Shown here: in pieces, positions 6,116 through 8,647 of the stretch
Layout of the letters: the number at the start of each line of letters is the position of its first letter
Numbering within the stretch: position 1 is the first letter of the stretch
Origin: Coriobacteriales bacterium
GTDB taxonomy: Bacteria > Actinomycetota > Coriobacteriia > Coriobacteriales > UBA8131
Assembly (NCBI GenBank): GCA_031272005.1
Contig: JAISUQ010000128.1
Coordinates: 1-8,647 of the forward strand
Reading direction: 5' to 3'
DNA length: 8,647 nt
Notes under the pieces: model-generated
What the model saw: the letters and a program-made list of their open reading frames with translations, nothing else
What the model was told of the DNA's origin: nothing
The model's database searches: none
Translations under genes and position numbers: made by a program

Positions 6116-6248
6116 GAGCGATAAAGGTTATCCCCTCCTGAATCGCCCTGTGCTCCAGACTCGGTTTTGCACAGACTGACGCATGAATTGCGTCGCATCC
6201 CCTCCTTGTAGGAAGGTCCGGTCCCTCCACCGGGCCTTCCGCGTTTTT
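6116..6248 (+). ncRNA. Candidate small RNA with repeated anti-Shine-Dalgarno motifs
   Basis: About 133 nt on the plus strand, opposite to all neighbouring genes. Four hairpins follow each other: GATAA/TTATC (6120-6132), CTGTGC/GCACAG (6148-6174), GACGCA/TGCGTC (6178-6194) and an 11-pair terminator stem (6211-6240) with a T-run. The identical ten-mer ATCCCCTCCT occurs at 6130-6139 and 6197-6206, mostly in the linkers, and the terminator loop is TCCCTCCA. These are complementary to ribosome binding sites, like the C-rich loops of Firmicute regulatory RNAs. Upstream is an extended -10. I do not recognise a known RNA family. The boundaries are predictions, and the minus-strand reading, with two AGGAGGGG motifs, cannot be excluded. 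Confidence 0.45.
6211..6248 (+). terminator. Intrinsic terminator, plus strand
   Basis: GGAAGGTCCGG at 6211-6221 pairs with CCGGGCCTTCC at 6230-6240 (11 pairs including one U-G, loop of 8 nt), then GCG and five T at 6244-6248. The U-G becomes an A-C mismatch on the minus strand, and there is no T-run in that direction, so it acts on plus-strand transcripts. It would end the candidate small RNA 61 nt before the convergent regulator gene. Confidence 0.7.
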
Positions 6249-6288
6249 CCGCCTGGATTTCCGGCTGTCGTCCCGCCGCTGTGCAGCG

Positions 6289-6318
6289 CCAGCTTCAGGC
6301 CAGCCAGCTTCAGGCCAG
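6289..6318. repeat. Perfect 15-bp tandem duplication at the regulator's stop codon
   Basis: CCAGCTTCAGGCCAG occurs twice head to tail (6289-6303 and 6304-6318). The regulator's TGA at 6310-6312 is in one copy; the other holds a second TGA in the same frame (15 nt is 5 codons). The protein end is therefore the same with one or two copies. This looks like a recent slippage event. Confidence 0.9.
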
Positions 6319-6711
6319 CGAGCACTTCTCCAGCACCTGGTCCTTGAGGTGGTCGGTCAGCCGCCGGAGGGTGTCGTCGCTGATGGCGTGCTCCATCTCG
6401 CAGGCCTCCGTCGCCGCCCTGGCCGGCTCCACGCCCAGCACGTCGATCAGGAAGTGATACAGCACATGGTGGCGCTCCAGGATGCTGGCGGCATAGACGG
6501 CGCCGGATTCGGTCAGCTTGATGTCGCCATAGGGCGGCTGCTGCACCAACCCGGCTGTCTTGAGGTTGCCGACCGCATTGTTGACGCTGGCTTTGGACAC
6601 CTCCAGCTTGTTGGCCACATCCACGGAGCGCACCGCCCCATTGGCACCGCCCAGGGAATAGATGGCCTCCAGATAATCCTCGTTGGCCGGGGTGAGCTTC
6701 TTAGCTTCCAT
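6310..6711 (-). CDS. DtxR/MntR-family metal-dependent transcriptional repressor
   Basis: The 133-aa protein has a winged-helix DNA-binding domain at about 7-70 (ANEDYLEAIYSL, VSKASVNNAVGNL as recognition helix, GDIKLTESG as wing) and the metal-binding dimerisation domain at about 75-130. It lacks the C-terminal SH3-like domain of full DtxR, as MntR does. Likely metal ligands are D12, E15, H81, C104, E107 and H108. D12 and E15 match MntR, while C104 in EACEMEH matches C102 of DtxR; two of the three DtxR ancillary ligands are replaced (Y85, A100). Start at ATG 6711 has GGAGG 7 nt upstream; the frame extends to 6744 but that start lacks a ribosome site. It lies 146 nt after feoB, so it probably controls iron or manganese uptake, feoB included. 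Whether it answers to Fe or Mn is open. Confidence 0.93.
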   Translation of the reverse strand: MEAKKLTPANEDYLEAIYSLGGANGAVRSVDVANKLEVSKASVNNAVGNLKTAGLVQQPPYGDIKLTESGAVYAASILERHHVLYHFLIDVLGVEPARAATEACEMEHAISDDTLRRLTDHLKDQVLEKCSLA

Positions 6712-6783
6712 CGACACACCTCCATCGAACAACATATTCTGCAAACGACAATTCGCCTTACCGAACAGCTGTCGAACATTCAG

Positions 6784-6797
6784 GGTTAAGCCAAACC
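6784..6797. promoter_or_regulatory. Weak DtxR/IdeR-box-like dyad upstream of the regulator gene
   Basis: The 14-bp GGTTAAGCCAAACC resembles the core of iron-box palindromes (GGTTAGGCTAACC) but is imperfect. It is 72 nt upstream of the regulator start, in the 146-nt gap after feoB. It may allow autoregulation. No clear promoter or strong terminator was seen in that gap. Confidence 0.2.
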
Positions 6798-6857
6798 AGC
6801 CTGCACCAAGCCCTCAATCTGCACACTGACTGCAGCTGATTCTTCCTGACTGCCATT

Positions 6858-8647
6858 TTATATGATAAGGGAACCGATTTGATAGACGAGCAGGGCGCAG
6901 ATGTAGGCCACCGCGCAGGAATAGGCGGCCTGGCCTATAGCCCACTTCCAGGAGTTGAACTCCTTCTTCAACGTGGCAAAGGCCGCCATGCAGGGGATGT
7001 AGAGCAAGCAGAAGACCATGAAGCTGAGAGCCCCCAGCGGTGTGAAGCCACTGGCGCCCAACACCGCCGAAGTCAGGCCACCGCCCTCGATGGCCGCTTC
7101 CTCGTCGATGCCCATCAGCACGCCCAGCGTGCCGACGACGCTTTCCTTGGCGATGAATCCGGTGAGCACGGCCACGGCGGCCTGCCAGAAGCCGAAGCCC
7201 AGCGGGATGAATATCGGAGAGATCCAACCGCCGATGGTTGCCAGCAGAGAATCGTCGATCTCCACGGCACCAAACTGCCCGTCGGCAAAGCCGAAGCTGG
7301 AGAGGAACCAGACCACGACGCACATGGCGAAGATGATGGTACCGGCGCGCACCAGATAGCCCTTGAACTTGTCCCACAGCGCCAGGGCCACCGATTTGGG
7401 TCGGGGACATCGATAACGCGGCAGCTCGATGATGAACGGCGCCGACTGGCCCTTGAACAGCAGCTTGCGCAGCAGGATGCCGGAAAGCACCGCCACCAGC
7501 ACGCCCAGCAGATACATGGCAAAGACCACCAGGTCGGCTGAGGCCGGGAAGAAGGCCGAGGCGAAGACCAGGAAGATCGGCGCCCGCGCCCCGCAGGACA
7601 TGAACGGCACCAACATCAAGGTCAGCTTGCGCTCCTGCTCATTCTCCATCGTCCGACAGGCCATCGCCGCCGGCACGGTACAGCCAAAGCCCATCAGCAT
7701 CGGCAGGAAGCTCTTGCCGGACAGCCCGAAGCGCTTGAGCATCCGGTCCATGATGAACGCCGCCCGGGCCATGTAACCGCAGTCCTCCAGCAGGGTCAAA
7801 AAGAAGAACAACAGCAGGATCTTGGGCACGAAGGACAATACCGTACCCACGCCGCCGACTACCGCCCCCACCACCAGGCTCTCCACCCAGCTGCCCGGCG
7901 TCAGCAGCTCCGAGAGCCAGCCGGAGAAGGCAGCGATGCCCTCCTCCACCATGGTCTGAAACCAGACTCCGGGGCTGGGCAGACCGGGAATGCCCAACAG
8001 GTTCTCGGAGAATGTCAGGTGGAAGACCGCAAACATCACCACCAGAAACAGCGGTATGGCCCAGATGCGATGGGTCAGCACCCGATCGGCCCGGTCCGAG
8101 GGCGTCAGCAGCACTTCGGCGCGCTCCGGTTGGGCCTCATGCAGGGGCCGCCCGTCGGTGGGCGGCGCGTCGCGCAGGTCGCGGTGCCGGTGGTGGAGAT
8201 AGCCCTCGTGGGCATGCTCCAGATGCCGATGATGGCGGCCATCATCGGACCAGACCGTGACGCCGTGGTAGATGATGTGGTGGATCAGGCGATAGCGGGC
8301 GTCGGCGAAGGCGGTGCAGAGCAGGGAGTGCTCGTCCTCGAAATCCGTCTTCAGCCTGGCAATCTGCTCGTTGGTGTGCTCATCAAGCGTCAGGTGGCGC
8401 AGCACCAGATCGTCGCTTTCCAGGACTTTGATAGCGGTCCAGTGCAACGGATAGCCCTCGGCAATGGCGTCACCAAGATGATGCTCCTTGACGAGGTGCT
8501 CGTTGAGCAGCGCCTCGGTCAGGGCGATCAGCCGCTCCAGATGGGGGTTGGGCAATTCATGGCGCCGGGGTTGATGGGCCTGGCCAACTGTCTCCATCAG
8601 CTCCTGGATGCCGGTCTTGCGGGCGGCGGAGATGGCCACCACCGGCA
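6858..8647 (-). CDS. feoB: Ferrous iron transporter FeoB (5' end missing)
   Basis: FeoB imports Fe(II) across the inner membrane with a GTPase-linked permease. The reading frame is open to the right edge; 595 residues are visible. It begins inside the G domain at the G5 motif (PVVAISA), so roughly the first 150 residues, with the P-loop, lie outside. The helical regulatory domain follows to about residue 130 (counting from the valine codon at 8642), then a histidine-rich linker at 132-169, then the SDRADRVLTHR lead into the membrane part. Classic permease motifs are present: LEDCGYMARAAF (285-296), GCTVPA (320-325), SCGARAP (349-355), FIAKESVVGTLG (496-507) and YIPC (548-551). The end QIGSLII is complete. 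No FeoA is visible; it would have to lie upstream, outside the window. The next gene is the DtxR-like regulator. Confidence 0.96.
   Translation of the reverse strand, partial: PVVAISAARKTGIQELMETVGQAHQPRRHELPNPHLERLIALTEALLNEHLVKEHHLGDAIAEGYPLHWTAIKVLESDDLVLRHLTLDEHTNEQIARLKTDFEDEHSLLCTAFADARYRLIHHIIYHGVTVWSDDGRHHRHLEHAHEGYLHHRHRDLRDAPPTDGRPLHEAQPERAEVLLTPSDRADRVLTHRIWAIPLFLVVMFAVFHLTFSENLLGIPGLPSPGVWFQTMVEEGIAAFSGWLSELLTPGSWVESLVVGAVVGGVGTVLSFVPKILLLFFFLTLLEDCGYMARAAFIMDRMLKRFGLSGKSFLPMLMGFGCTVPAAMACRTMENEQERKLTLMLVPFMSCGARAPIFLVFASAFFPASADLVVFAMYLLGVLVAVLSGILLRKLLFKGQSAPFIIELPRYRCPRPKSVALALWDKFKGYLVRAGTIIFAMCVVVWFLSSFGFADGQFGAVEIDDSLLATIGGWISPIFIPLGFGFWQAAVAVLTGFIAKESVVGTLGVLMGIDEEAAIEGGGLTSAVLGASGFTPLGALSFMVFCLLYIPCMAAFATLKKEFNSWKWAIGQAAYSCAVAYICALLVYQIGSLII

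Noticed and set aside
6128..6325. 65-codon minus-strand frame after the regulator
   Set aside because: Starts inside the regulator gene, its repeated start comes from the 15-bp duplication, and it crosses the terminator and hairpins.
6712..6744. Earlier start for the DtxR/MntR-like protein
   Set aside because: It adds 11 residues with no family similarity, while GGAGG is well placed for ATG 6711.
1..8647. CRISPR array, insertion sequence or integrase gene
   Set aside because: No regular repeat-spacer pattern, transposase or recombinase was found in any frame of the window.

Overview
The window reads as a stretch of bacterial chromosome with every convincing protein gene on the minus strand. 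My best guess at the host is an actinobacterium of the Coriobacteriia type. The reasons are the wording of TruA (the FARQPG and GRTDAGVHALGQV segments), a short DtxR/MntR-type metal regulator beside FeoB, a DUF1461 membrane protein, and TIR and SPFH proteins of a kind I associate with Firmicutes and Coriobacteriia. This is an inference from remembered family features, not from a search.

Layout from right to left, the direction of transcription: the C-terminal three quarters or so of feoB (ferrous iron transporter, cut by the right edge); a 133-aa DtxR/MntR-like metal-dependent repressor; a 327-nt gap with a good truA promoter on the minus strand and, on the plus strand, what looks like an undescribed small RNA ending in an intrinsic terminator; truA (tRNA pseudouridine synthase); a DUF1461 integral membrane protein resembling the lipoprotein transacylase Lit; and a roughly 600-nt gap rich in dyads and AT-rich sequence.

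After that gap comes a compact three-gene operon: an SPFH/band-7 protein with two C-terminal zinc ribbons (YdjI/COG4260 type), a four-helix membrane protein with a helical tail, and a large TIR protein cut by the left edge. By eye the operon and the gap before it have lower GC than the feoB-truA side, which fits an accessory module beside a housekeeping block.

The operon is the main attraction. In order, the TIR protein has a zinc ribbon, a TIR domain with the WxxxE glutamate expected of NAD-cleaving TIRs, helical repeats, a charged coiled coil, one transmembrane helix and the start of a DUF6273-like outer domain. With an SPFH scaffold and a second membrane protein it could be a membrane-anchored stress or anti-phage signalling complex. 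That function is inferred. Nothing in the window proves it.

The iron side is simpler. FeoB brings in Fe(II) and the adjacent DtxR-like protein probably senses Fe(II) or Mn(II). FeoB carries a histidine-rich insert, and the regulator has a mixed MntR/DtxR metal site.
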